A stretch of DNA of 64,000 nt, taken from Crambe crambe (lineage: Eukaryota > Porifera > Demospongiae > Poecilosclerida > Crambeidae). The stretch lies in the NCBI GenBank assembly GCA_963924555.1, contig OZ004595.1:2294001-2358000 (forward strand), written 5' to 3'. Below the pieces are notes generated by a model that was given only the letters and a program-made list of their open reading frames with translations, searched no databases and was not told where the DNA came from. Positions 45,146 to 62,990 of the stretch are shown piece by piece. The position numbers and the translations under genes were made by a program. Each line of letters opens with the position of its first letter. The stretch's first letter is position 1.

Positions 45146-46036
45146 GGGTAATTCCGGTCACTCTTTAGGACTGCTATGTTCAGTCCCTCGAAACGCAGAG
45201 GTTAAGCAAGGATAAGCTTCGAATTTTTTTTCCCAGACAGCACCACATTAGTACAGTTTATGCTCCAAAAGGATAGAGTGCAGGTTGAAATAATGTAGAA
45301 TTAAAAATAATTTAAAGTGTGCAGCTAATAAATTGATAAGATTAAATTCATGGGGTAATTCCAGTCGGCTCATCTATTTTGCAGTTAAAGCTGTGTAAAA
45401 GATTTATGAAGTGGAATTATAATTATTTACACCTGTTTAGATGCTACATGGACCTGGAGACAGTTATAACTAAGTTCTATCAACCATTTGCAGTGATTTA
45501 GATTAATTCAATAATAATGTCTAGCATGGTCAATTCCTCTCTTCCTTGCCCAGAACCTTGAGGGTTACTTCTCTGGCAGTTCCAGATAAAGGTTAAAACT
45601 TACGCAAAATGTTTTTTCACACACAATCGGTAAGGGGTCTGGCTCGAGAATAGTTTACATACTAGCTGTAAACTAGTGGCGATATTTCCTCTGTGTCTGA
45701 TCTTTAGCTGCAAACTAAAGTGTAGTTACTCTCAAGTATAAATGTAGTTAATAGTCTCACAGTTACATGTATGAGCTGCCTGCTTGCCTTATCTCAGTAA
45801 CTAGATATATACAAAATTCTGTACTAACAGGCCTACCGTCAAACGTGACAGAATAACAAGTGCTCCTCTGCCAACAGGAAACAAGGTATATGCTAATCAT
45901 TCTACCCAAATGTAGTCAAGTGAACTAGCTACCTGCAGCAGGAAAAAAAAAAAAAATTGATTTGGTGCAAAAACTCTGTAGATACCGACATTTTTTCTCC
46001 GCGTGACCGGAATTGCACCCGCGACCGGAATTACCC
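45146..46036. mobile_element. 891-base non-autonomous element, TA target site
   Basis: The ends are gggtaattccggtc and its exact reverse complement gaccggaattaccc (14 bases). The dinucleotide TA flanks both sides (45144-45145 and 46037-46038), as expected for a Tc1/mariner-type insertion. Related subterminal motifs lie inside (ggggtaattccagtc at 45354, gtgaccggaattgcacc near 46003). There is no transposase reading frame, so it would depend on an enzyme encoded elsewhere. Confidence 0.65.
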
Positions 46037-46165
46037 TACTGCTTGGAACAAAGATAACTGGCTCCAATATTTGTGCAGCATGCAGCAGGTGACGAGCTGG
46101 ATACGTGATGATCTGGACATAAGTGCACACACACACAAGATTAAGGCTACCAACAATTATTATGA

Positions 46166-50336
<4,171 letters not shown>

Positions 50337-53300
50337 TTAAAATGCTTTAGCTGTCGAGATCTTGTCAACCAGAACATTAAGCTTAATATCTTTAAGAACG
50401 TCGACTAATGTCTTCCAACTGACTGGCTGTAGACCAGCACCATTGAGCCACAATCGAAATATCTCAAGGTTTATCGCATTTGGATTCTCCCTGTGTTTGT
50501 GAGTTATGGAGTCCACTTTAGCACCAGTTTCATCTTGAAGAAGCAGATAACCAAACTCCATATAATGGATGCCAATTTCTTCAGCAATATTGACATGTGA
50601 ACCATCACAACACTTGAACTTGATGAGAGTTGGGAGGGTGGGTTTGTCTGAGGGAAAAATAAAAAGAGTAACATACAACCTGAACTTAGTGTCTATTTGA
50701 TGCTCACCATCTAAGCCATATGGATGATCAAAAGAGGCTGCTGAACCACTGCTTGTGGATGGGCAAGAAACTGGTGAAGTAATTAATCTCATTTTCTTTC
50801 TTACAGGTGGAGAAGAAATGTCTCTAGATGCTATAGAGGTGCTGATTGTAGATGGGTGACCAGGAGTGGTTGTTGAATCACTGCTTGTAGATGGGTGAGT
50901 GGTTGTTGAATCACTGCTTGTAGATGGGTGACCAGAGGCTGGTGGTAAAGTGGTTCTTGAATCACTGCATGTAGATGGCTGACCAGAAGCTGGTAAAGTG
51001 GTTGCTGAATCACTGTGTGTAGATGGGTGACCAGAGGCTGGTAAAGTGGTTGTTGAATCACTGCGTGTAGATGGGTGACCAGAGGCTGGTAAAGTGGTTG
51101 TTGAATCACTGCTTGTAGATGGGTGACCAGAGGCTGGTAAAGTGGTTGTTGAATCACTGCTTGTAGATGTGTGACCAGAGGCTGGTAAAGTGGTTGTTGA
51201 ATCACTGCTTGTAGATGGGTGACCAGAGGCTGGTAAAGTGGTTGTTGAATCACTGCGTGTAGATGGGTGACCAGAAGCTGGTAAAATGGTTGTTGAATCA
51301 CTGCGTGTAGATGGGTGACCAGAGGCTGGTAAAGTGGTTATTGAATCACTGCCTGTAGATGGGTGACCAGAGGCTGGTAAAGTGGTTTTTGAATCACTGC
51401 TTGTAGATGTGTGACCAGAGGCTGGTAAAGTGGTTGTTGAATCACTGCTTGTAGATGGGTGACCAGAGGATGGTAAAGTGGTTGTTGAATCACTGCTTGT
51501 AGATGGGTGACCAGAGGCTGGTAAAGTGGTTGTTGAATTACTGCTTGCAGATGGGTGACCAGAAGCTGGTAAAGTGGTTGTTGAGCTTAGGTGACTGGAG
51601 GATTGTAAAGTGTATTCACACTTTCCAATAACCTACAGAAGAACATTATGAATGTTACAATATGATCCAGTACTGTTGTAACATTCCATCCTTACCTGAG
51701 GGTCTCTATCACAGAATATGCTGTACTGACTCAAGTGACAGTGCAAGTCACTGTACATGGCATGTTTAGAGTCTCTCCAGTCAACCAATACTTCAAATAT
51801 GGCATCTGCAGAAAGCTTTAAATCTGCTGGTATGTTTTGTTCTTGTGTGAACATCATACACACAGTCCTGCCAGCCTCATTAGAACAGATGCTCTTAGAA
51901 ATACAACGCAAGTAATCATCTGTGATGACATTTTCTTTCTCTGAAGAGTTGAACAGATGGTGAATGTTGAAGTGAGAAAATGGTTCAAAGGTGACCAACT
52001 TCTCTAATTCAATGCTCTCATACTCAGGATTGTCACATGATACTAATCCTTGTTTGTATAGAGCATGTGCTATAGATGGTAAACTGTACAATGCAGTGTC
52101 TTCACACAGTTGTGGTGGGTATTGGATGTGATCAGGGTGACAGAAGGACTCTGAAACCTCTAGTGATGGACAGATGTCTGAAACTGCTGAGGTTATTACC
52201 TTGATCAAAGATGATCGATAGGAAATGTAATGTGATGTTAAGTCTTGAGATGAGCTTATGCTCCGTAGCATTAGCACGACTGCCTGGCATTGCTCAGTCA
52301 CTTCAACAAGACACTCCAATCCTCCTGTTTTCCAGGAAATGCCATTTTTCCATACCGAACAGCATCTCTGAATAACTGTTAGTGATCCAGGAGAGAAACC
52401 TATTATTCGTCTGGGTGCTACAGAAAGAGGGAAGTTGAAAGCAATTCGTAACTGCAAAACTTGAAGAAATCGTGGAGTAAAAAATTTATTTGCTTGTGTG
52501 GTTTCCATAATCCAACCACATTTATTGGAATAGACACTTTTGTTCTTCCAGATATTCTCTGGCTTTTCAATGCTCACCAGTCCAGGAAAGAAAAAGAATC
52601 GTGAATCATGTGATTTGAGGTCACAATCAGTTAAAAGCTGGTTAATTACTTCATCGTCAATCTCTTGACAGAATTCTAATTGTGTGAGAAATCCAATAAG
52701 CATGTCTGGATCATAATGATCGCAGAAGTTTTTTAGACTGGTATATGTCACTACACCAGTGTTAGTGCTTAAATGTTTGCAGTACTGCTCGAAATGCTGA
52801 GGAGCAAACAGTGATCCATTCACTTCATTCAATATTATCTCTTTCTGGATGATCACCCAATACTTTTCTAGTTCAAATTTATGCTTTATAAGAATGATGT
52901 GACCTTTATTGTTCAATTCTTCGCACAACCTCAAGATTTCCTTCTGTCCTACAGGTAAAAGTTTTGCTGGATTTTTTTCTTCGAACGTTGTTTCAAATAT
53001 AAAATCATCCCAGTCTATGCCATCATCAAAATCAGCATCAGTATAGGAAAGAGGATCGATTCCCGATTCGATCCAATCTTCACTCAGAGCAAGAACTTCA
53101 CTTACCATAACAGCAGGTTCGGATTTGAAGTTACCAAGGAGAAAAGCATAGAAACAGTGAAGGATGAAGTTCATTCTAGCTATGCCACGCAACTCTTTAA
53201 AACTAGCACTGAGTTGGGAACGAAGTGACACTATCTTATCAGAGTTGGGCATTCGACAATCTAGTGCAATCAATGAGACTGGTTCTAGCTGAAACTTGCA

Positions 53301-56090
53301 GAAATCAAATGCTAAATTGGTCTTAACACTTTTAATCTTCGCTTCACACTCATCAATTGGAGGTATATCAGCAAAGCTAAATACTATGACCAAGTGGGGC
53401 CTCGTGCCTACCGACTTTGTATGAGATTGACAATGCAAGAAATTCAACCAGTACAGGATATCCTGCTGGATAAATTTGAGGTCCTTCCTAATGTCGACTA
53501 ACAAAAGGATGAGTGGAGGAGATGCAGACAATATAGTGTGTAGAATGGCTTCATGACTGGCATAATATTCCTTCTGGCCAGCTAAATCATACCAGATTAC
53601 AGACCCAAAGCTTTTACTCTCATAAGCTGAAGGAATTATCCCAGCAGTGAATGCTTCAGCATGCACCATATCCTGACAACCTTCACTCTTGAGAGCTTTG
53701 ATGAGTGTGCTCTTTCCAGTTGCATGGTTACCTATTACAATTATACTCAGTGGTGTTGAAGGAGGGTTTTCAGAAGAATATGTGGAGAAAAATTTCTGGT
53801 ATGTACTATAAAGATGCTGAGGGTCAGCACCATATTCAACGAGAAGTTTAACAATTTCAGGACGATCAAGTGGTGCATGCATTAGAGGAGTGCAGTTAGC
53901 ATTGTCCCTTATATCGAAATCAGATACCTTTAGCTCAGACAGAAAATATCTGACTATTCTATCTGAACCTTGACGACAAGCTAAATGCAAAGGCCTTTCA
54001 CCTTTCAAGTTGGAGAGGTTAGGATTACATTTCAAATCTTCACACAAGAACTTTACAATTTCTAAGTCTTGATCACTATCAGTGCAAGTTCGGCAGACTT
54101 CATGTAAAGCTGTATTACCTTTATGGGTCACAGCATCGGGACTACAACCACTACTCACCAGTTTGACCTTACCAACATCATGAGTGCGAGCAGCAAGATG
54201 GAGCGGTAGTTCATTGAATATATTCCTCACTGACAGATAACTTATACATTCATTATTCTTCAAGTTATCAATAAGGTATTCGTCATCAAATTTTAGTGCC
54301 ATATGCAGAACAGTATTCCCATTACTGACTAATGACTCGTAACTACTCCTCTTCGACACATACAAATATGTCTTAGCAGAAGCCATAATAGTTTGTTCAT
54401 TACTCAAATCGAGGATTAGCTCACATGCTTTCTTCCCATCTCTATTGACTATGTTGGTGGAACAATGCTTACTATCTACTAGCCACGTTAGGATAAGATC
54501 CCTAGTAGGATGATGCAAGCACACAAGGTGGAGTGGTGTGTTTCCATCTATGTCTTGATGATCAACATCACAGTCCCCCATTAACTCCATCACTTTTAGT
54601 GAACATCCCAATCTACAGGCTATATGCAGAGGATATTCTTGTCTAGAATTTTCAATACTTGAGCTAAAGTTCAGTACAGTGATCAAATGCTGGATTAGTT
54701 TTAAATTATCCTGCCAATTGTACAATGCCACATGTAATATGGTGTCTCCTTCTACCATATTGGTTGGTCTAGTGCAAGCAATAACGTGCTCAGAGGTGAA
54801 CTTATCTAATAGAGTATGTACCAAGTCACACTTGTCAATTCCATCTATTTGTGTGTATACATCACATTGCCCAACCATCATCAAGCATAAACATGCATTA
54901 AAGTCACTCTTTATGAAAGCTTCTTGAAAAAATATGTTCATAACGTTACCTGACCCTGCAGTTGAACACGTATTACAAACAGCTTTGAACAGAGTAAGGG
55001 CACACTGAGTACTTTTCACATCATGTTGATATTGATAATTTTTAACTATAGATGCAAGCAAAGATTCAAGATTCACATGAGATTTTGTATTGCAAACAAG
55101 ATCAAGAGGTACTTTATCTTCAAAACTTAACACAGAAATATTGCATTTTTTCTCTTCGACAAGGAATTGGATGACATTGGAATTTCTCTCTATACATGCT
55201 ATATGCAATGGTGTGTTGCCAGCACTATCTTGTCTGTTGATATCACAACCAACACTCACTAACCTAATGTCATCAATACTCAACTGGCATTTTTTGCATA
55301 ATAAATGTAATGGCATTTCCCCATCACTATTAACCACATCAACATTACACTTTCTCTCTCCTACAAGATACTTTATGATCTCGGATTTTCCTTCTTTGCA
55401 CGCTATATGCAGTGGTGTGTTGCCGGTACTATCCTGCCTGTTGACATCACAACCAACACTCACCAACTGAACTATATGTAAATCATGATGCTGGCAAGCA
55501 AGGTGTAGGGGTGATTCCCCTTTGTAATTAACCACATTAAGATTACACTTCTTTTCTACAAGGAATATTATCTTGTCTGTATTATGATGCTGACATGCAA
55601 TGTGAAGCGGTGTGTTGCCAGCTTCATCTTGTTCATTCACATCACATCCGACACCCACTAACCGAACTACATCATTTTTATCATTTGCACAAGCCACATG
55701 CAGAGGTAGTCCATCTCCATACGAACTTGGAATGTAGGTACTCAGACCTAAATCATTAATCATGTATTCCAAGATTGAGCCCACTTTTTCAGTGCCATCA
55801 TCTCTTTTACAAACAACATGGAGAAGTGTACCCCGATATCTATTGTATTTAGTATACCTGTAGTCACGACTACTGTGTTGAGTGTCAGTAGGATACTTGA
55901 ACTTTTCGATGAGTGTCATTATATCGTCAAGAGACCCATAGTAGCACATGAAATGAAGAGCATCCGCGGCATAAGTTGGTATAGATCCTGGTTTAAATCC
56001 ATTTATTATCTGCATGACCTTAGGAACATCACGGACTTGTACAGCTTGCTCATAGTCATAAGCTTTCTCGAACTGAATAGGCTTCGCCAT
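50337..56090 (-). CDS. gene 5: ankyrin-Roc-COR-STP stalk-death protein
   Basis: Three exons, 56090-51696, 51632-50708 and 50647-50337, join in phase and give about 1,876 residues with no lesion seen. The start is MAKPIQFEKAYDYEQ. Exon 1 has a shorter ankyrin array than its paralogues, Roc (P-loop GNHATGKST near 790, DLAGQKEYY) and the COR-like region with the insert type of gene 2 (YTDADFDDGIDWDDF). Exon 2 is almost entirely a 16-residue Ser/Thr/Pro stalk of about 15 repeats, ending in PPVRKKMRLITS. Exon 3 is a family-b death domain (DKPTLPTLIKFKCC, LLLQDETGAKVDSI, LKDIKLNVLVDKI) ending TAKAF. It has no family-a death domain and no transmembrane segment, so it is probably a soluble cytosolic protein. 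This is the cleanest gene model in the window. Confidence 0.88.
50835..51590 (-). repeat. 48-base STP coding minisatellite, gene 5 exon 2
   Basis: About fifteen copies of the 16-residue unit TTTLPASGHPSTSSDS are present, with point variants (Cys, Arg) and in-frame length changes such as TTTHPST and TTTPGHP. It is the longest stalk of the family here. Confidence 0.85.
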
Positions 56091-56116
56091 TTTGAAATCA
56101 GAAGATCACTTGCAGG

Positions 56117-56125
56117 GGGCGGGGC
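56117..56125 (-). promoter_or_regulatory. GC box upstream of gene 5
   Basis: gggcggggc lies 27 bases before the ATG, much nearer than in genes 1-4. The E-box position reads cacttg rather than cacgtg. Upstream sequence diverges from the other units after about 30 bases. Confidence 0.4.
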
Positions 56126-56377
56126 CCGTGACATGACTCGTGAAAATTTCGTTGCTAATTTTATTTTCGTTATCAAATTTTTCGTTCTACAAAATTATAT
56201 ATGTATTGTATACCTTGTGAAAAATCTAAGCTGATGTATAAATTAACATGGAAAATTGTGAATTATTACCTAATGAAAACTTCGCATGTACAAGGAAAAA
56301 CAGACAAGGGTGAAACAGTCTGAAAAATTTTTCATCAGAGAACTGGGCAGCATTGTCCCCTCCTCCAATATTCTTCA

Positions 56378-57349
<972 letters not shown>

Positions 57350-58180
57350 CTATTGGAAAAGGAATGACCTACAGGACAAAAATAAAAATAAAGCAAGTTG
57401 GGTCTTCATTACGATGCACCTCAAGCAGTGAATGTTTGTGTTATGAGAAAAGTTGGTAAAGGTCTTCAGTAGTACTAACTAATCATTTAATCTGCTATAT
57501 GGATACCCTTTACCAACTCAGTGCATAGATGCACCTCAATATACCTTAAACAGTCACTGGCAGCTGTAAGATTTCCACACAATGAATGTCAGAGTGATGC
57601 ATGGAGAATATGGTGGATTGCAGTATGTGAACAGGATTTGGATGATATGACACTGGGAGATAACAAACATGAATGACAGTGAACAGATGAGATGGTTTGT
57701 TGACTTACAGCATAAGAAGTCTTCATGATCCATTGTCCAATGATCATTTCTGTGGTGGAACTGAAGTCCACAACATATCCATTGTCTAGTGATCACAATT
57801 TGAAAGTAGAGCATTCACACTGTTTGCCAGATGACTGCAACCAGACTGCAGTAAGAACTGCATGCAGTAAAGAATGCATTAGTTTTACTGAAGTTTACAC
57901 ATCTTACTTTGTCCTCAGAAGGCATCAAGACATCACGAATCTGCTTCACCAAACTGTGGCAACTTAGGATCACATTTCAGAGCAGACACATCAGGCTGGA
58001 ATGGGAGTTAGTCAGGGAATGGTTATTTGACTATACTGCCAATACATTACTTTAAAGAGTAAATCCCTATCAATAAGGTGAGCTAGGTAGCCATCCTTCA
58101 AAGCAAGCATGCTCTCCCATGAAAGGTAAGACTACACACTATCCAATCCACCCACCAATGTACACATCCATGATAAGGTA

Positions 58181-58345
58181 CAGTGGATTGCAGTGATCTT
58201 GCAACATAAAATTCAGAACACCAAACCAAAATTTATATAGCCTCCTTTTTAAGCAGCCCAACTCTAAAGCCACAATTAAGTCTTTGAAAGGAGGCTATGT
58301 AAATTTTGGTTTGGTGTTCTGTTACAAGATTACTGCAATCCACTG
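58181..58345. mobile_element. 165-base MITE with TA target site
   Basis: The element starts cagtggattgcagt and ends in the near-perfect complement actgcaatccactg, with TA on both sides. The inverted arms extend over about 65 bases (aacaccaaaccaaaattta against taaattttggtttggtgtt). A diverged relative sits inside the intron foldback of gene 1. Confidence 0.75.
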
Positions 58346-59716
58346 TACACAAAGCACTGCAAATGCACTTAAAGAAGGTTACCACTCCTGAGACTGTAAA
58401 CAGGATATTACATAACTGCACAGCTTTAAGAACCCTAGTTTATAACCAGGCCAGGCTATGACACTAACTAACATTCTTACATGAACACACACACAAAGAA
58501 TATTTACACACACACACACACAGTACAGACTTGCAGTGAGTGTGACATTACATGACATACCTGCATTTCTTACATGTCACTGCCAGTGGAACTGACATCA
58601 CATGGACTGGGGTGAGGAAAGGAATGATACAGAGATGGTTTGTTGTAAGGATAAACTTACAGCATAAGTCATTAGAAATCTTCATGATCCATTGCATGTC
58701 CAATAATCATTTATGTACTGGAACTAACTTGAGAGTAGAGCAGTCACACAGTTTGCCAGATGACTGCAATCAGAGTCAGTCAGACTGCAGTAAAGAATGA
58801 CATTTGGCACTGAGGTAAATTTATATTACACATCTTACAATGTCCTCAGAAGGCATCAAGACATCATGAATCTGCTTCACCAAACTGTGGTATCTCCAGG
58901 GTCACATTTCATTCTTCTTTTGGTTGACTAGTTCATAATCCAGATTTGGTTTCCCATGTCTTTCCAGTATTAACTTGCGTAGAGGAGACACTTCAGGATG
59001 TGACTGGAATGGAAATCAGTTAGGGAACGAGAAATAGCTTGTCAGGGAATGGAAATCAGTCAGGAAATGGTATTAGCTGCAGTATGACCTATAGAGGATA
59101 GGGAAAGATATTTAAGAATGTCAACCATAAGACTGAAACATCAAGGCCAGACGAAAATATCTACATACTGTGACCAAAGAGTACACCCTTGTCAATTTTT
59201 GGGAATGCAGTGGGGTGAGCACACATCCTCAGTTTACCCAAGGTCAGATTCTGATGGAGCCCTAAGCATTAATTAAATGTTATACATGAGGGTGAAAGGT
59301 CATCACCACTAGTGTGGGGATTGCTTTGCTCTTACATGATTACATGATTGTACATGATTACAATAGGTGACTATCTGAAGGGAAGTACTTTCTTATTTCA
59401 TACTCTCAGTCCATGAAAAGTTTACAGATTTCCATTTACACTTGATATTCCACATAAATATAAACTTGTATACTACTGCAGTATACACTAATGGCATCTC
59501 TTTGAGGTTGTATGATCATCATAAATATGAACTGGGAGAGTACAAGTTGAAGCTTATTTCAAATAGGGCAGGGAAATCCGTTAAATAAGTAATTCATTTT
59601 GAACTGCCTAACTTATGTACATGGACTAGATTGAAATGACATTCACTTCTGTGATCCAATGGAATGAATTGTGGCCATGTCACATGACACTTCAACTCAA
59701 TGTGTCACTAAGTGTA

Positions 59717-59867
59717 CAGTTGATTTAATAAGACTTGCAACAAATTTTTTTAGCATCCTACTACAATGTTATCACAGGTTACCACATTTCATTGATGTAG
59801 CCAGAGTTTGGTTAACCACTGGCTACAAAAGTCCAAAACTCTGTTGCAAGTTTTACTAAATCAACTG
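59717..59867. mobile_element. 151-base MITE with TA target site
   Basis: The ends are cagttgatttaataagacttgcaaca and the near complement tgttgcaagttttactaaatcaactg, flanked by TA on both sides. Its terminal sequence differs from the 58181 element, so it is a second family. Confidence 0.75.
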
Positions 59868-61499
59868 TACCTCTACCTATAAACCATGCATGGAACACAA
59901 GACATCTTATGTACATGCCACAATACCAACCTCAAAGTTCTTAGAGTGGAAGGAAAATACATGTAATGTAATGTACTCTTACATGCACTCTAGAGCTTCA
60001 TTCTTCCCATCTCAGAACTTGGAAATTACATGCCATTTTCTCTTTCTCACCCATTGCTCAGCATGTCTTATAGAGCAGACACATCAGGTAGGATTGACAA
60101 AGGTGGCTGGAATGGGAATCAGTCAGGGAATCAGGGAATGGGAATCAGGATAATTATTTGGTGAATTGAAGTAGATTTATAAAGACCTATAAAAGAATAT
60201 ATCTTGGCTAGATAAAAATCTGCCAATAGTAGTAAGTCCCTGTCAATCAATAAGGAGGTGAAGTACATTGATGAAAGGTCAGAGTTCACAGATCACATGT
60301 CATAAAAAACACATACACTTGTGTATAAAAACAACCCTTTGAGTTCTAATTTGCAACTCAGATAACCTAAAAATGGGTTGTTCTTACACATTACTTTTTA
60401 TAGTGTACCAATGATAAGGTACAAAATGCACACACACCTGGTGTCTGTCAGACACAACACTATGCATTATGGTAACTGGTCCATTTCATACAGGTAAAAA
60501 AAGGAAAATGTAACAAAGCTAATTGCAGGGTTTTCCCCAGACATCTTAAGGCATAGTGGCCATAGCTATCCCTGGTTTACCACACATCCATTGTCATGGC
60601 ACACTAACTCACCTCTTTCAATCAGTTCAAAGAGTTTTTCTAGGAGCACTTGAATGTCTGTGGTCCTCACTAATGACCTACAGGAAACAATAGTGGGCAA
60701 ATTAACTAGAAGAATATGACCTACAGGACAAAACACATAACCAATTGACCTGTATGTGGTTTAACACCAACATTCAGTGTGGTTTTCCCTTGATATGTAC
60801 TTATAAGGACATTGTGTACATGAACAAAGAATATTAGCACACAGCACAGACTTGCAGTGAGTGTGACATTACATGACATACCTGCATTTCTTACATGTCA
60901 CTGCCAGTGGGACTGACATCACATGGACTGGGGTGAGGACAGGTGGACTGGACACACACACAGGAGAACACTGCAGTCGATGGCCGTCAAGAACACTTCT
61001 CACAGTAAGACAGTAACTCCTGACAGAGATGAAGACCATGTACCAATAAGAAAGGATGAAGTGGTTACTGACTTATGTGGGTTGAGGGAACTGGAGTGAG
61101 AGTGCTGCCCAACTGTCTGTCAACCTGCCTGCCCAACTGTCTGTCAGTCTGTCAACCTGCCCCAACTGTCTAAATAGGCATATGACAGTAATATATAATC
61201 CACAATGGGAGTATGGATTATAAACTTCAGTACTATAGTCGTATCATGCCCGTGAAAGCTACCACATACCTTGGTTTGAAATATTGACAAGTGAGACGTT
61301 TGCATTTGTCATGAAGAAGAGATTTTCAGTATACTGGAACTGTGGCCAGTTAAACATTAGAGGCAAGTGAATAGTGTCCACTGTATGGTTTGAACTGACA
61401 CTAAAGAAGTGTCCACTGTATGTTTTCTATATTAAGTGATTGATACTAAAGAACCAGTCCCTTAACAGTGCACTGACAAAGACACTCACTTCTGGTGTG

Positions 61500-61802
61500 T
61501 TAAAATGCTTTAGCTGTTGAGATCTTGTCAGCCAGAACATTAAGCTTGATAGCTTTAAGAACATCGACTAATGTCTTCCAACTGACTGGCTGTAGACCAG
61601 CACCACTGAGCCACAATCGAAATATCTCAAGGTTTGGATTCTCTCTGTGCTCCTGAGTTATGGAATTGACTTTAGCACCAGTTTCATCTCGAAGAAGAAT
61701 ACCAAACATTAAATGATGAGCGCCAATTTCTTCAGTGATATCAATATGAGAGCCATCACAACACTTGAACCAGATGAGAGTCGGGAGAGTGGGTTTGTCT
61801 AT

Positions 61803-61857
<55 letters not shown>

Positions 61858-62990
61858 CTGTCACGAGATATACATACATACTGAACATGCATAGGTCTAG
61901 CTATACTAATTCATTTAGTGCTCTCACCAGTTTTTCTGTATGTCTGTTCTAACGGAGAGTCGTCTGTTGCCTTAGACTTTTGTTGTCCCACACTCTGTCC
62001 TGACCCTTGCTTTCCATCATTGACTTCTTCATGTTTGTCATGTACATCTTCTATATGTCAAGTGATTATCACCATCAATAATGCCCCACATAAATAAAAC
62101 CCGGACACTTGACTGATAATATGTGAGGGGTTCTTCAAATCAGGTGAAAATGATCAGAGCAGGTGCTTGAATATCAAATTAAACAATTTTGATATTCTTG
62201 TGGCTATTAAAATACATTGTTTTAACCACATGAAAGAAAAAACCCATCAGAGTGGTGTTTCATCTCTCTAACACCATTTGGGAGAACCATGCAAATGCAA
62301 CCCAACATTTTTTTTACAGTTCTCTGTTTGCCATCAGTATACCGCACATAATTTTCATACCTGGTTCATCCATTGCCTCATGCTTGTCAGACTGTCGTTG
62401 TCCCACACTCTGCCTTGCATTCTGCTTCCCACCTTTGTTCACATTTTTGTCTCTTCCTGAACATAATAAGTCATAGAACACCCCATTCAAACTATATAAG
62501 ACTTCAGTATTAAATTTTACTCTTTGCTCTTACTTTGTATCTTCTTTGCCATCACTGGATGACCACATTCTTCCAGAGCAGTGGCAAGTCGGTCCCTTTA
62601 TCATTATCAATCCAGTAAGTGATGACATCCATTAACACTCCATCAGCATTATTAGGATTGTTTACTGCAAAAGTAAGAAGTCGTTCCCGTGGTACGTCCA
62701 GAAACACACCCAGCTGCCTAGCCTTGCCAGCAGGGAAACGTTCTTTAATTAAGAACTGTAAAAAACTGTTAGTAGATGGGTGACCAGAGGCTGGTAAAGT
62801 GGTTGTACTGCTCATAGTTGAATGACCAGAGGCTGGTGAAGTAGTTGTACTGCTTGTAGATTGGTGACCAGAGGCTGGTAAAGTGGTTGTACTGCTTGTA
62901 GTTGAATGACCAGAGGCTGGTAAAGTAGTTGTACTGCTTGTAGATGGGTAACCAGAAGCTGGTAAAGTGGTTGTACTGAACTGGTTGTGA
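61500..62990 (-). pseudogene. unit 6: orphan tail of an ankyrin-Roc-death gene
   Basis: From high to low coordinate it has five 42-base STP repeats (about 62985-62765), a family-a death domain (FLIKERFPAGKARQLGVF to DVITYWIDND) whose second half is frameshifted by a deletion near 62600 (ggtccctttatc), the linker exons near 62455-62360 and 62051-61928, the (TC)n tract, and an intact family-b death-domain exon (61798-61500, DKPTLPTLIWFKCC to TAKAF). The giant first exon and any start codon are missing: the repeats join METAP2 spacer DNA at about 63000. It records an exon order (linker then death domain) that is damaged in gene 3. Confidence 0.8.
61804..61854. repeat. (GA)n microsatellite before the unit 6 death exon
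   Basis: This run of about 51 bases, TC on the coding strand, is followed by ccatag and the exon start acaaaccc. It is the only copy in which the tract and an intact family-b death exon are still together. Confidence 0.95.

Noticed and set aside
60315..60410. Possible third MITE (acaaccc and gggttgt arms)
   Set aside because: The arms are imperfect, and neither clear ends nor a target-site duplication can be set.
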